From: Leucothrix mucor DSM 2157
GTDB taxonomy: Bacteria; Pseudomonadota; Gammaproteobacteria; Thiotrichales; Thiotrichaceae
Assembly: GCF_000419525.1 (NCBI RefSeq)
Contig: NZ_ATTE01000001.1
Location: 1,116,001 to 1,180,000, forward strand
DNA length: 64,000 bases
Reading direction: 5' to 3'
Under the pieces are notes generated by a model. It saw only the letters and a list, made by a program, of their open reading frames with translations. It was not told the origin of the DNA and ran no database searches. The translations under genes were made by a program, and so were the position numbers. Shown here piece after piece: positions 1-8,745 of this stretch (its first letter is position 1; each line of letters opens with the position of its first letter).

Positions 1-474
1 ATTCAGAAAGTGCTGGGCGATCAGGCGTTTATCGTAAGAACCGCTTGGCTCTATTCAGCACATGGCAATAACTTTGTAAAAACCATGCTGCGTTTGATGG
101 CTGGCCGTGATGAGTTAGGTGTCATTGCTGATCAGGTTGGGTCGCCAACTTGGGCGCATGGCTTGGCTGTTGCTCTTTGGCAGGCACTGGAAGTCGGCGC
201 GACGGGTATGCATCACTGGAGTGATGCCGGAGTTGCAAGTTGGTATGACTTTGCTCAAGCAATTATGGAAGAGGGTGTAGCGCTAGGTTTGTTGGAAAAA
301 CCTATTCGAATTAAGCCGCTAACTACTGCCGATTACCCAACGCCGGCGAGTCGGCCTGCCTATAGCGTGCTGGATAAAACCAAAACCTGGCAAGCATTAG
401 AATTAAATGGCGAGCACTGGCGTGTGGCGCTAAGAAAAATGATGAATGAATTAACTCAGGAAAACAAACAATGA
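1..474 (+). CDS. rfbD: dTDP-4-dehydrorhamnose reductase, C-terminal part
   Basis: Reduces dTDP-4-dehydrorhamnose to dTDP-L-rhamnose, the last step of rhamnose donor synthesis for surface polysaccharide. The reading frame is open from base 1, so the N-terminal half, with the Rossmann dinucleotide motif, lies outside the window. What is visible is the RmlD C-terminal half: the IVRTAWLYS segment, the GxPTWA substrate-binding region (about residue 45 of the visible part), and the C-terminal RPAYSVLD motif typical of RmlD. Its stop overlaps the rfbB start (ATGA type overlap at 471-474), so the two are translationally coupled. Identification is confident; only the start is unknown. Confidence 0.93.
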   Translation: MQKVLGDQAFIVRTAWLYSAHGNNFVKTMLRLMAGRDELGVIADQVGSPTWAHGLAVALWQALEVGATGMHHWSDAGVASWYDFAQAIMEEGVALGLLEKPIRIKPLTTADYPTPASRPAYSVLDKTKTWQALELNGEHWRVALRKMMNELTQENKQ

Positions 475-1541
475 GTAAACTTTTAGTAACAGGTGGTGCT
501 GGTTTTATCGGTGCTAATTTTGTCCATTATTGGCTAAAGACTTACCCGCAAGATACGGTAGTTGTATTAGATGCCTTAACGTATGCCGGCAATCAGTCTA
601 GTCTTGATAGTGTTGTTGGCAACGACAAGTATCACTTTGTTAAAGGTGATATCGGCGATCAGGCATTGGTTGAGTCATTATTAGTCGAACACGACTTGGA
701 TACGATTGTTAATTTCGCGGCAGAAAGCCACGTTGACCGCTCAATCTCCGGCCCTGATGTGTTCATTGAGACCAATATTGTTGGTACGCATAACTTATTG
801 AAAGCAGCGCGTCAGGTTTGGATTGCTAACCCTGAAACGGCTAAGCCGGATCATCGTTTTCATCACGTTTCCACAGATGAAGTCTACGGGACACTAGGCG
901 ATAACGACCCTGCGTTTACCGAAGATCACAGCTACGCGCCAAACTCTCCGTATTCGGCGAGTAAAGCGGCTTCTGATCACATTGTGCGTGCTTATCACCA
1001 TACTTTCGGTTTGAAGGTAACGACCAGCAACTGCTCAAACAACTATGGCCCTTATCAGTTCCCTGAGAAATTGATTCCATTATGCTTGAGTAATATTTTG
1101 GCAAATAAAGCGCTGCCAATTTACGGCACCGGTAAAAATATCCGTGATTGGTTGTATGTTGAAGATCATGCGCGCGGCATTGATTTGATCCTGAAGCAGG
1201 ACAAGTTGGGTGAGGTATACAATATTGGTGGTCACAATGAGTGGACTAATATTGATATTGTGAAATTGCTGTGTGAAGTGATGGACAAGCGTTTCGCGGA
1301 GCGTCCTGAGTTAAGCGAGAAATACCCCGATGCAGCACCAGCTAATGGTAAAGCTTCTTTGGATTTAATCACCTATGTGACTGACCGTGCTGGGCACGAT
1401 TGGCGCTATGCGATTGATGCAGGTAAGAGTCAGCGTGAGTTAGGTTATGTGCCTGCTGAAACCTTTGAGACTGGTATTGTGAAGACCATCGATTGGTATC
1501 TGGATAATCCAGAGTGGTGGCAGCCACTGCTTAAGTCATAA
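471..1541 (+). CDS. rfbB: dTDP-glucose 4,6-dehydratase
   Basis: Converts dTDP-glucose to dTDP-4-keto-6-deoxyglucose, the second step of the dTDP-L-rhamnose pathway, using bound NAD. The 356-residue product has the extended-SDR hallmarks: GGAGFIGAN at residues 8-16, the HVSTDEVYG stretch carrying the catalytic Thr-Asp-Glu, and the YSASKAASD segment with the YxxxK pair. The late NNYGPYQFPEKLIP and RDWLYVEDH motifs are typical of RmlB. Length is normal for the family. It is the last gene of its operon: a strong hairpin follows within 6 bases of the stop. The usual partners rfbA and rfbC are presumably upstream of the window. Confidence 0.97.
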   Translation: MSKLLVTGGAGFIGANFVHYWLKTYPQDTVVVLDALTYAGNQSSLDSVVGNDKYHFVKGDIGDQALVESLLVEHDLDTIVNFAAESHVDRSISGPDVFIETNIVGTHNLLKAARQVWIANPETAKPDHRFHHVSTDEVYGTLGDNDPAFTEDHSYAPNSPYSASKAASDHIVRAYHHTFGLKVTTSNCSNNYGPYQFPEKLIPLCLSNILANKALPIYGTGKNIRDWLYVEDHARGIDLILKQDKLGEVYNIGGHNEWTNIDIVKLLCEVMDKRFAERPELSEKYPDAAPANGKASLDLITYVTDRAGHDWRYAIDAGKSQRELGYVPAETFETGIVKTIDWYLDNPEWWQPLLKS

Positions 1542-1546
1542 GCACT

Positions 1547-1578
1547 AAAAAGGCCGCTCTAGTTGAGCGGCCTTTTTT
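1547..1578. terminator. bidirectional Rho-independent terminator
   Basis: A perfect 8-bp GC-rich stem (1552-1559 with 1565-1572) and a 5-base loop are flanked by an A-run on the left and a T-run on the right. It can therefore terminate rfbB on the plus strand and adk on the minus strand, which converge here. Confidence 0.9.
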
Positions 1579-1595
1579 ATATCAGGTATAACGTT

Positions 1596-2246
1596 TTAAG
1601 CGATTTTCTTAAGCTCTGCCTTTACTTCTGCAGTGATAGCATCGATTTCGCCCACACCTTGTACACTCAGTAATTTACCTTGCTCGCGGAAAAACTCGAT
1701 CAATGGTGCTGTTTCTTGTGTGTAAGTAGTCAAGCGCTTACCAATGGTTTCTTCATTGTCATCGGCGCGGTGATATAGCTCGTTCTGGCACTTATCACAA
1801 GTATTCTCAACCGCTGGAGGTGAAGTGTAACGATTGAAAACCGCACCGCAATTTTTGCAAGATAGACGACCCGTCAGGCGTTTCATCAATACTTCAAAAT
1901 CAACGTCAATTAGTAGCGCTGCTTGTAATGGCTTGCCCGCTTTGTCCAGCAATGCATCAAGTGAAGCTGCTTGGCTTAGATTGCGTGGGTAACCATCTAA
2001 GATAAAGCCCGCTTCAGTATCGGCTTGCTGTAGGCGCTCTTCAATCATGCCTAGCACGATATCATCGGAAACCAATTGGCCCGTATCCATCGCTGCTTTG
2101 GCTTTCTGGCCAAGTTCGCTACCTGCGCTTACTGCGGCACGTAACAAGTCTCCAGTGGAGATTTGAGGAATTCCATACTCAGAAATGAGTTTTTGAGCTT
2201 GTGTGCCCTTACCTGAACCTGGGGCGCCTAACAAAACGATACGCAT
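1596..2246 (-). CDS. adk: adenylate kinase with zinc-type LID
   Basis: Interconverts ATP + AMP and 2 ADP in the cytoplasm. The 216-residue product has the P-loop GAPGSGKGTQ (residues 8-17), the AMP-binding TGDLLRA segment and the LDGYPRN motif. Its long LID contains four cysteines (C130, C133, C150, C153) in CxxC...CxxC spacing. That is the zinc-binding form usual in Gram-positives, whereas the E. coli enzyme has a hydrogen-bond network there instead. The ATG at 2246 was chosen because the protein then starts MRIVLLG and a GGAG lies about 10 bases upstream; a longer frame to 2309 adds 21 residues without family support. Confidence 0.95.
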   Translation of the reverse strand: MRIVLLGAPGSGKGTQAQKLISEYGIPQISTGDLLRAAVSAGSELGQKAKAAMDTGQLVSDDIVLGMIEERLQQADTEAGFILDGYPRNLSQAASLDALLDKAGKPLQAALLIDVDFEVLMKRLTGRLSCKNCGAVFNRYTSPPAVENTCDKCQNELYHRADDNEETIGKRLTTYTQETAPLIEFFREQGKLLSVQGVGEIDAITAEVKAELKKIA

Positions 2247-2382
2247 AAGAAAATCTCCGCTGAATGGTACAAATAATTCTCTTCTACCGTATTTTACAAA
2301 CGTGCGCAAGCGGGTTCATTTTCACGGTTTATCAAAAAGCAGAAAATATTGTAAATTAATGATTTAAGTCAAATACTTAGAT

Positions 2383-3291
2383 TTAATGTTTATAGTGATC
2401 ATTGAGTATTTCAATGAACTTTTGTGCAGGGGCTGAAAGCACTTTTCCAGCTCTGGAAACCACGCCATATTTACGGGCAGGGAAGTACTCATCCAAGTTA
2501 ATAATATCGAATCGTTGCTTGTCAGATTCGGTAATGCAGATATTGGTAACGATAGAAATACCGAGTCCGATATCAACATAGCGTTTCACCACTTCCCAGC
2601 CGCCAGCTTCCAATACTACGCGATAACTCGTGCCATTCAGAGCAAATACCATTTTCACCAAGCGCCAGCTACTAAAGTGCGATGGCGGTAAGATCATGCC
2701 GTATTGACCAATGTCGGCCAGCGTGACTTTATCAAGCTTAGAGAGCGGGTGACCCTTTGGCATAATCAATACCGGCGGGTAGGAAACGAATGGGGTGTAG
2801 TCCAGATTTTCAGGGACATCCAGCATCGAGCTAACAGCAAAATCAACCTCATCGGCCAACAGCATGTCGCGACCATCGCGGCCGGTTACATTCGCCAACT
2901 TTAAGCGAATGCCGGGGTGTAGTTCGACAAATTTGCGGATAGGTTCTGGCAGTGTGTAAAGAATCGTTGATTCTTCAGCGGCGATGGTGAGTTCGCCAGT
3001 GGTTAAGTCACCGTAATGCGCTGCAAAGCTTTCTTTTATGTGATCAATGCCCTGGACAAGAGGGCTAACCAAATCGTACAGAATTTCACCTTCGGTAGTG
3101 AGCTTAAGGCGGGGGCCGCGTCGCTCAAATAGCTTAACTTCAAGCTCTTGTTCTAGGGTTTTAATCTGGAGAGAAATAGTTGGCTGACTCGCATAAAGTA
3201 CTTCAGAAGCTTTGCTCATACTGCCTTCTTGACGGGTAATGCAGAAGGCGCGCAATTCTTTCAGGAGATTGCAAGTCGTTAAGTGCTTCAT
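2383..3291 (-). CDS. LysR-family regulator, CysB/Cbl-like
   Basis: A 302-residue LysR-type transcriptional regulator. The N-terminal winged helix-turn-helix (residues about 10-70) contains SKASEVLYASQPTISLQIKTLE, a slightly modified LTTR recognition helix. The rest is a periplasmic-binding-protein-like effector domain. The architecture and the ligand-domain wording recall the CysB/Cbl group that controls sulfur assimilation, but no sulfur gene is adjacent and the target is not visible. It is divergent from zapE across a 266-base gap and lies alone between adk and zapE. The effector is unknown. Confidence 0.85.
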   Translation of the reverse strand: MKHLTTCNLLKELRAFCITRQEGSMSKASEVLYASQPTISLQIKTLEQELEVKLFERRGPRLKLTTEGEILYDLVSPLVQGIDHIKESFAAHYGDLTTGELTIAAEESTILYTLPEPIRKFVELHPGIRLKLANVTGRDGRDMLLADEVDFAVSSMLDVPENLDYTPFVSYPPVLIMPKGHPLSKLDKVTLADIGQYGMILPPSHFSSWRLVKMVFALNGTSYRVVLEAGGWEVVKRYVDIGLGISIVTNICITESDKQRFDIINLDEYFPARKYGVVSRAGKVLSAPAQKFIEILNDHYKH

Positions 3292-3557
3292 AGGCTCCCT
3301 TAATAATTAAGTTTGGTGATAGTTATAATACCAAATATCAGCGGTTCGTATACTAAAATTGTGACACCGGTGCTGCTTTTAGGCGGAAGTATTAGCTTAA
3401 TCAATACTTAAAGTGGTGATTAATGGGATATTAATGAAAAGTATTGGGAGATTTTAGTGTTTATATGAGGGTTGATGCAGTATTATTTCCGGCTATTGTG
3501 CACATGCAGCAATGTGTTCTACACAACTCGTTTTAATATTTCGGTGAGGTAACTTGG

Positions 3558-4739
3558 TTGGCACAGCAATCACAGGTTAATAGCACAGCGATGGTAAATA
3601 GCTCAATGCTCTGGAACTTATATCAGGAAGCCATTGCAAACGATGAAATGCTGGCAGACCCACATCAGGCTACCTTAATTGAGGCATTATGCCCAGTTTA
3701 TGATGCCCTGTCCGCCTCCGCACACCAACCCCGCGTCAAAGAAAAGAAAAAGCGTTCTGCATTCAGTCGCTTATTGTCGATCGTTGGGCAAAAGGAAGAA
3801 GCCCCCAAGCTACAACTCATCAAAGGTGTTTACATCTGGGGTGGCGTTGGTCGCGGTAAAACGCACATTGTTGACTTCTTTTTCAAACACTTACCGATTG
3901 AAAATAAAGAACGGACACACTTCCACTCCTTTATGAAATCGGTACACGACCAGATTCGTCAATTAGGTCATATCGAAGATCCCCTAGAGCAAGTTGCTCG
4001 TCAAATTGCCGCTAAAACCCGAGTGCTCTGCTTAGATGAAATGCACGTCAACGACATCACCGATGCGATGTTGCTGGGTGGATTATTTAAGTATTTGTTT
4101 GAGGATGGGGTAACGCTCATCACCACGTCCAACATCCCACCATCTGGTCTGTACAAAGATGGCTTACAGCGTAAGCGTTTCTTGCCTGCGATTGCCTTGC
4201 TAGAGCAGCACACTGACGTTGTGAATGCTGATGGTGAAGTGGATTATCGGATGCGTACGCTTGAGCAAGCGGATGTTTATCAGATCGGCACAGATGACTT
4301 GGTTGAAAAGCGCCTTGATAATTACTTTATCGGTTTGGCCGGTAATGATGCCCTGATTGAAACTACGGCTATAGAGATAAATGGGCGAAAACTTGATACA
4401 AAGAAGCATGCAAAGGGTATCGCGTGGTTTAGTTTCGACACTTTGTGTGTGAGTGCACGTTCAACCTTAGACTATATTGATTTAGCGACTCAATATAATA
4501 CCGTTCTGATTTCCGGCGTTCCGGTGATGTCGACCATGCAGGATGACGCAGCGCGTCGTTTTGTAAATATGATCGATGAATTTTACGACCGTCGGGTAAA
4601 TGTTGTAATATCTGCAGCCGCTGCGCCGCAGGGTCTATATACCGGTAAACGTCTAAGCTTTGAGTTTGATCGCACCATTAGCCGTTTAATCGAAATGCAG
4701 TCACGAGATTACCTATTTAGTAAACACGACGAACACTAG
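3558..4739 (+). CDS. zapE: AFG1/ZapE-family ATPase
   Basis: P-loop ATPase of the AFG1/LACE1/ZapE family: in E. coli it acts on the FtsZ ring, and in mitochondria the homologue supports respiratory-complex quality control. The 393-residue product carries Walker A GGVGRGKT (about residues 94-101), Walker B LCLDEMHVND (about 155-164) and the family's TTSNIPP sensor region. The start is a TTG at 3558 with a GGTGAGG ribosome site 8 bases before it; an ATG at 3591 is a weaker alternative. It ends 15 bases before the SDHAF4-like gene and so appears to head the succinate dehydrogenase operon. Confidence 0.92.
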   Translation: MAQQSQVNSTAMVNSSMLWNLYQEAIANDEMLADPHQATLIEALCPVYDALSASAHQPRVKEKKKRSAFSRLLSIVGQKEEAPKLQLIKGVYIWGGVGRGKTHIVDFFFKHLPIENKERTHFHSFMKSVHDQIRQLGHIEDPLEQVARQIAAKTRVLCLDEMHVNDITDAMLLGGLFKYLFEDGVTLITTSNIPPSGLYKDGLQRKRFLPAIALLEQHTDVVNADGEVDYRMRTLEQADVYQIGTDDLVEKRLDNYFIGLAGNDALIETTAIEINGRKLDTKKHAKGIAWFSFDTLCVSARSTLDYIDLATQYNTVLISGVPVMSTMQDDAARRFVNMIDEFYDRRVNVVISAAAAPQGLYTGKRLSFEFDRTISRLIEMQSRDYLFSKHDEH

Positions 4740-4754
4740 AGGTAGTCTGGTAAA

Positions 4755-4955
4755 ATGAGTGAGCACAAGTCAGAAGTATCAAAGCAGCCTGAATCCAAAA
4801 CGAAAGTAGGGATTGAGCCTGCCGCATCAACAGTTCCCACAACTGGTAAGCAAGAAGAGTCCGCTCCGGCACCCGCCGAGATCGGAGGACGTAAAGGCCC
4901 GGAACCCACCCGTTATGGAGATTGGGAGAAGAATGGCCGTTGTATCGATTTTTAA
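4755..4955 (+). CDS. SDHAF4-like succinate dehydrogenase assembly factor (DUF1674)
   Basis: A 66-residue protein with a low-complexity, charged first half and the conserved C-terminal signature GPEPTRYGDWEKNGRCIDF of DUF1674, the family of mitochondrial SDHAF4/Sdh8. The eukaryotic protein binds flavinylated SDHA and helps its union with SDHB. The position directly before sdhC, in the same operon, supports the same role here. DUF1674 is common in alphaproteobacteria and, from memory, less common in gammaproteobacteria. The start ATG has an AGGTAG site upstream. Function is inferred from family and context. Confidence 0.88.
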   Translation: MSEHKSEVSKQPESKTKVGIEPAASTVPTTGKQEESAPAPAEIGGRKGPEPTRYGDWEKNGRCIDF

Positions 4956-4969
4956 CACAGGTGAAACAC

Positions 4970-5353
4970 ATGTCCAAGAATGATAGTCGACCATTGTCGC
5001 CCCATTTGCAGATCTACGATCTGCCCATGACCGCCAAGCTTTCCGTCCTGCACCGTGGTACGGGTGCTGCCTTAACTGCTGGTCTTATTTTGTTGGTGCT
5101 GGCACTGGTTGCCGCCGCTAACGGCGAAAGCAGTTGGAACAGCATGCAGGGCTTCTTATCAAGTTGGTTTGGCTACTTAGTGTTATTCGGCTTCACAGCG
5201 ACCTTGTTCTACCACTTCTGCAATGGTATTCGCCATCTGATGTGGGATATGGGTAAAGGTCTGGAAAAGCACGAGGTAAATAAATCAGGCCCTGTCGTGT
5301 TAGCAGCAGCTGGCGTATTGACTGTTCTTACCTGGCTTATTGCCCTGCTATAA
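4970..5353 (+). CDS. sdhC: succinate dehydrogenase cytochrome b556 subunit
   Basis: Membrane anchor of complex II that helps bind haem b and ubiquinone. The 127-residue product opens with the family motif RPLSPHLQIY, followed by LSVLHRGTGA containing the quinone-site Ser and Arg region, and has three hydrophobic helices. The HFCNGIRHLMWDMG segment holds the haem-ligand histidine region. The ATG at 4970 preceded by AGGTG was chosen; an upstream in-frame extension overlaps the SDHAF4-like gene and lacks family support. It is followed 11 bases later by sdhD. Confidence 0.95.
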   Translation: MSKNDSRPLSPHLQIYDLPMTAKLSVLHRGTGAALTAGLILLVLALVAAANGESSWNSMQGFLSSWFGYLVLFGFTATLFYHFCNGIRHLMWDMGKGLEKHEVNKSGPVVLAAAGVLTVLTWLIALL

Positions 5354-5364
5354 GGAGTTAGATC

Positions 5365-5748
5365 ATGAGTTACTTAAGAAGTCCGTTATCAGTTGCCAAA
5401 GGGCACGGATCAGCTAAAGACGGAACACACCATTTCTGGTTACAGCGCGTTACAGCAATTGCTCTGATTCCATTGATTGTTTGGTTTTGCCTAAGCTTGG
5501 CGATGATGCCAACAGCAACCTATGCCACCGTAGTGGATTGGATGCAGTCACCGTTTAATTCGGTCATGTTGATCCTTAGCATCTTTGCAGCATTCTACCA
5601 TCTAGCACTGGGTTTACAGGTAATACTGGAAGACTACATTGCTAATACAAATATTCGTATGTTCAGTATTCTCGGAATGAAGCTTTTGTGTTTCTTCTTC
5701 GCAGCGCTGGGTATCTTTTCAGTTATAAAAATTGCGGTCGGAGGTTAA
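5365..5748 (+). CDS. sdhD: succinate dehydrogenase hydrophobic membrane anchor
   Basis: Second membrane subunit of complex II, 127 residues with three transmembrane helices. It shows the family features [15 protein letters not shown] near the N-terminus and [18 protein letters not shown] in the second half, with the haem-ligand histidine and the conserved Glu-Asp-Tyr. It lies between sdhC and sdhA with an AAGGAG site upstream. Together with SdhC it anchors the SdhAB catalytic dimer to the inner membrane. Confidence 0.95.
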   Translation: MSYLRSPLSVAKGHGSAKDGTHHFWLQRVTAIALIPLIVWFCLSLAMMPTATYATVVDWMQSPFNSVMLILSIFAAFYHLALGLQVILEDYIANTNIRMFSILGMKLLCFFFAALGIFSVIKIAVGG

Positions 5749-5752
5749 TTCG

Positions 5753-7546
5753 ATGGGTGTGGGCAATTACAAGATTATTGATCATCACTATGACGTGGTG
5801 ATTGTTGGAGCCGGTGGTGCAGGTTTACGTGCAACATTGGGTATGGCAGCGGCTGGCTTAAGCACCGCTTGTATTACAAAAGTATTCCCAACCCGTAGCC
5901 ACACGGTTGCGGCGCAGGGCGGTATGTCTGCAGCACTGGGTAACATGGGGCCAGATAATTGGAAATGGCACATGTACGACACGGTAAAAGGTTCAGACTG
6001 GTTGGGAGACCAGGATGCGATCGAATACATGTGTCGTGAAGCGATTCCAGCCGTGATTGAGCTAGAGCACTACGGTGTTCCGTTCTCACGAACTGAAGAA
6101 GGTAAAATCTACCAGCGTCCTTTCGGTGGTATGACGACTAACTTTGGTGAAGGTATTGCACAGCGTACTTGTGCTGCAGCTGACCGTACGGGTCACGCGA
6201 TTTTGCACGCACTGTACCAGCAGTCTCTAAAGCACAAAGCAGAGTTTTACATTGAGTACTTTGCAACTGACTTGATTATGGATGACGGCGTTTGCCGCGG
6301 TGTAATCGCTTGGGATTTGGCAACGGGTGAAATTCACCGTTTCCGTGCTCACGAAGTTGTATTGGCAACTGGTGGTGTTGGCCGTGCATACCAATCTGCA
6401 ACCTCTGCTCATACCTGTACGGGTGATGGTAGCGCGATGGTATTGCGTGCTGGTCTTCCGCTGCAGGATATGGAATTCATTCAGTTCCACCCAACGGGTA
6501 TTTACGGCGCGGGTGTACTGATCACTGAAGGGGTACGTGGTGAAGGTGGATACCTAACCAACTCCGAAGGTGAGCGTTTCATGGAGCGTTATGCGCCGAA
6601 TGCTAAAGATTTGGCATCTCGCGACGTGGTATCACGTTCTATGACTATCGAGATTAATGAAGGTCGTGGTGTGGGTCCTGATAAGGATCATATCTACCTG
6701 AACCTACAGCATCTGGGTGCGGACGTAATCAATGAGCGTCTGCCGGGTATCGCAGAGAGTGCACGCGTATTCGCGGGTGTTGATGTAGCGAAAGACCCAA
6801 TTCCGGTTCTGCCAACGGTTCACTACAACATGGGTGGTATTCCAACGAACTACCACGGTGAAGTGGTTACGTTGAGAGACGGCGATCCTGATGCAGTAGT
6901 TCCAGGCCTGATGGCTATCGGTGAAGCAGCTTGTGTATCTGTACACGGCGCAAACCGTCTGGGTTCTAACTCACTGTTGGATATCGTGGTATTCGGTCGT
7001 GCAGCGGCATTACGTGCAGCTGAATTGGTTGAGAAGGGCACTCCACACAAACTGCTGGATGAGTCTATCACTGACACCATCATGGCGCGCTTTGACAAGA
7101 TGCGTAATGCCAAAGGCAAAAACACAACTGCGTCTATCCGCGACAATATGCAGCGTACTATGCAGAAACGTGCAGCGGTTTTCCGCACCGGTGAGAGCAT
7201 GGACGAAGGTGTTGCTGAGATGCAGGAAATCTTCGACAGCTTCGCCGATGTAGGCGTTAGCGATCGCGGCATGCAGTGGAACACTGACTTGGTTGAGACG
7301 CTGGAGCTGGAGAACCTGTTACTGCAGGCACAATCCATTATGTGTGGTGCAGCGAACCGTGACGAAAGTCGTGGTGGTCATGCACGTGATGATATGCCAG
7401 ATCGCGATGATGAGAACTGGATGAAGCACACACTGGCTTGGGTTGACCCTGAGACAGGTAAGGTATCTATCGACTATCGTCCAGTTCACATGTACACACT
7501 GACTGACGACTGCGAAGTTATTCCACCTAAGAAACGCGTTTACTAG
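5753..7546 (+). CDS. sdhA: succinate dehydrogenase flavoprotein subunit
   Basis: Catalytic subunit oxidising succinate to fumarate with covalently bound FAD. The 597-residue product has the dinucleotide motif [10 protein letters not shown] (about residues 19-28), the flavin-attachment [10 protein letters not shown] with the linking histidine, and the HPTG and RDVVSR active-site segments. The chosen ATG at 5753 overlaps nothing and follows a GGAGG box at 5740-5744; an alternative frame opening at 5732 would overlap sdhD. Flavinylation is expected to need SdhE, which is encoded just downstream. Confidence 0.97.
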   Translation: MGVGNYKIIDHHYDVVIVGAGGAGLRATLGMAAAGLSTACITKVFPTRSHTVAAQGGMSAALGNMGPDNWKWHMYDTVKGSDWLGDQDAIEYMCREAIPAVIELEHYGVPFSRTEEGKIYQRPFGGMTTNFGEGIAQRTCAAADRTGHAILHALYQQSLKHKAEFYIEYFATDLIMDDGVCRGVIAWDLATGEIHRFRAHEVVLATGGVGRAYQSATSAHTCTGDGSAMVLRAGLPLQDMEFIQFHPTGIYGAGVLITEGVRGEGGYLTNSEGERFMERYAPNAKDLASRDVVSRSMTIEINEGRGVGPDKDHIYLNLQHLGADVINERLPGIAESARVFAGVDVAKDPIPVLPTVHYNMGGIPTNYHGEVVTLRDGDPDAVVPGLMAIGEAACVSVHGANRLGSNSLLDIVVFGRAAALRAAELVEKGTPHKLLDESITDTIMARFDKMRNAKGKNTTASIRDNMQRTMQKRAAVFRTGESMDEGVAEMQEIFDSFADVGVSDRGMQWNTDLVETLELENLLLQAQSIMCGAANRDESRGGHARDDMPDRDDENWMKHTLAWVDPETGKVSIDYRPVHMYTLTDDCEVIPPKKRVY

Positions 7547-7555
7547 GAGCGAGAC

Positions 7556-8338
7556 ATGGCTGAATTTAAATTGCCCGCTAATTCCATCGTACGGAATGGC
7601 AAGACCTACAAAGCCGCTGCGGGTGCGACTAACATTAAACTGTTCAAGGTTTACCGTTATGATCCTTCGTCGGGTGAGAACCCTTCACTGGATACCTACG
7701 AAGTGGATCTGGATACTTGCGGCCCGATGATTTTGGACGCACTGCTGAAAATCAAGAATGAGATGGACTCTACGCTGTCACTGCGTCGTTCATGTCGTGA
7801 AGGGATTTGTGGTTCGTGCTCAATGAATATCGACGGTAGAAACACATTGGCTTGTACTAAAGCAATTGCTGAAGTAGAAGGCGATGTAAATGTTTACCCA
7901 CTGCCACACCAGCCGATCGTTAAGGATTTGGTGTCTGACTTAACTAACTTCTACGCGCAGTATGCGTCTGTAGAGCCTTGGTTGAAATCAGACACACCAG
8001 CACCACCAGATCGCGAGCGCTTCCAGTCTGTTGAAGACCGTAAGCAACTGGATGGGCTGTATGAGTGTATCTTGTGTGCATGTTGCTCAACCAGCTGCCC
8101 AAGCTACTGGTGGAACAGTGATCGTTACCTCGGCCCTGCAGCGCTGCTAAATGCTCATCGTTGGATCAAGGATTCACGTGATGATGCGACTGGCGAGCGT
8201 CTAGATGCTCTGGAAGATCCGTTCAAGCTATACCGTTGCCACACCATCATGAACTGTACCGATGTGTGCCCGAAGGATTTGAATCCTGCTAAGGCTATCG
8301 CTGAGATTAAGCAAATGATGGTTGAGCGTAAGATCTAA
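7556..8338 (+). CDS. sdhB: succinate dehydrogenase iron-sulfur subunit
   Basis: Electron-transfer subunit of complex II, 260 residues. All three cluster motifs are intact: [21 protein letters not shown] for the 2Fe-2S centre, [12 protein letters not shown] for the 4Fe-4S centre, and [17 protein letters not shown] for the 3Fe-4S centre. It has about 25 residues more at the N-terminus than the E. coli protein, which resembles the alphaproteobacterial and mitochondrial form. It follows sdhA by 9 bases and is followed by a terminator-like hairpin. Confidence 0.97.
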   Translation: MAEFKLPANSIVRNGKTYKAAAGATNIKLFKVYRYDPSSGENPSLDTYEVDLDTCGPMILDALLKIKNEMDSTLSLRRSCREGICGSCSMNIDGRNTLACTKAIAEVEGDVNVYPLPHQPIVKDLVSDLTNFYAQYASVEPWLKSDTPAPPDRERFQSVEDRKQLDGLYECILCACCSTSCPSYWWNSDRYLGPAALLNAHRWIKDSRDDATGERLDALEDPFKLYRCHTIMNCTDVCPKDLNPAKAIAEIKQMMVERKI

Positions 8339-8360
8339 AGATCGCGCTTAATTGTGATAA

Positions 8361-8409
8361 AAGACTCCGGCAAGGCCAGTTTCATGACTGATCTACCGGA
8401 GTTTTTTAT
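8361..8409 (+). terminator. terminator after sdhB
   Basis: Outer 7-bp stem (8364-8370 with 8396-8402) encloses a smaller inner stem, and a T-run at 8402-8407 follows. It sits between sdhB and sdhE, so sdhE is either read through or has its own promoter. Confidence 0.8.
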
Positions 8410-8440
8410 TGCCCGAAATTTTATCTAAAGGAGAGGCGAG

Positions 8441-8683
8441 ATGAGTGAATTAACCCGTCTGCGCTGGCGTTGTCGTCGCGGAGCTAAAGAGCTGGATATT
8501 GTGATGAATCGCTATCTGGAGCAAAAGTACGAAACGGCTGAAGCGTCACAACAGCAGGCATTTAACGAATTGCTGGCGGTTGAAGACCCAACCATTTTCG
8601 ACTTACTGCTTGAACGCATTGACGCTCAGAATGACGAGCAGCAAAAACTTTTAGTCACGCTTCGGAGTATAATGGCGCTCTGA
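8441..8683 (+). CDS. sdhE: FAD assembly factor SdhE
   Basis: An 80-residue protein of the SdhE/SDHAF2 family, which promotes covalent attachment of FAD to SdhA. The signature is clear: RLRWRCRRGAKELD at residues 6-19, containing the conserved RGxxELD surface, then the NELLAVEDPTIFDLL helix segment. A GGAGAGG ribosome site precedes the ATG. It lies 102 bases after sdhB beyond a hairpin. Together with the SDHAF4-like gene it means both known SdhA chaperone families are encoded around one sdh operon. Confidence 0.95.
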   Translation: MSELTRLRWRCRRGAKELDIVMNRYLEQKYETAEASQQQAFNELLAVEDPTIFDLLLERIDAQNDEQQKLLVTLRSIMAL

Positions 8684-8745
8684 TTAACGCCAATACGCCC
8701 GTTGCGCTAACCGACATCCAATGAATTAACCGACCAGGAGACATA

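Noticed and set aside
5732-5752. Upstream start for sdhA overlapping sdhD
   Set aside because: The GGAGG box at 5740-5744 is placed for the ATG at 5753, and SdhA family proteins do not need the added residues.
6850-7338. Long minus-strand open frame (162 codons) inside sdhA
   Set aside because: Lies fully antisense to a well-conserved sdhA coding region; serine-rich composition is what the complementary frame of such a gene gives, and no ribosome site or family pattern is seen.
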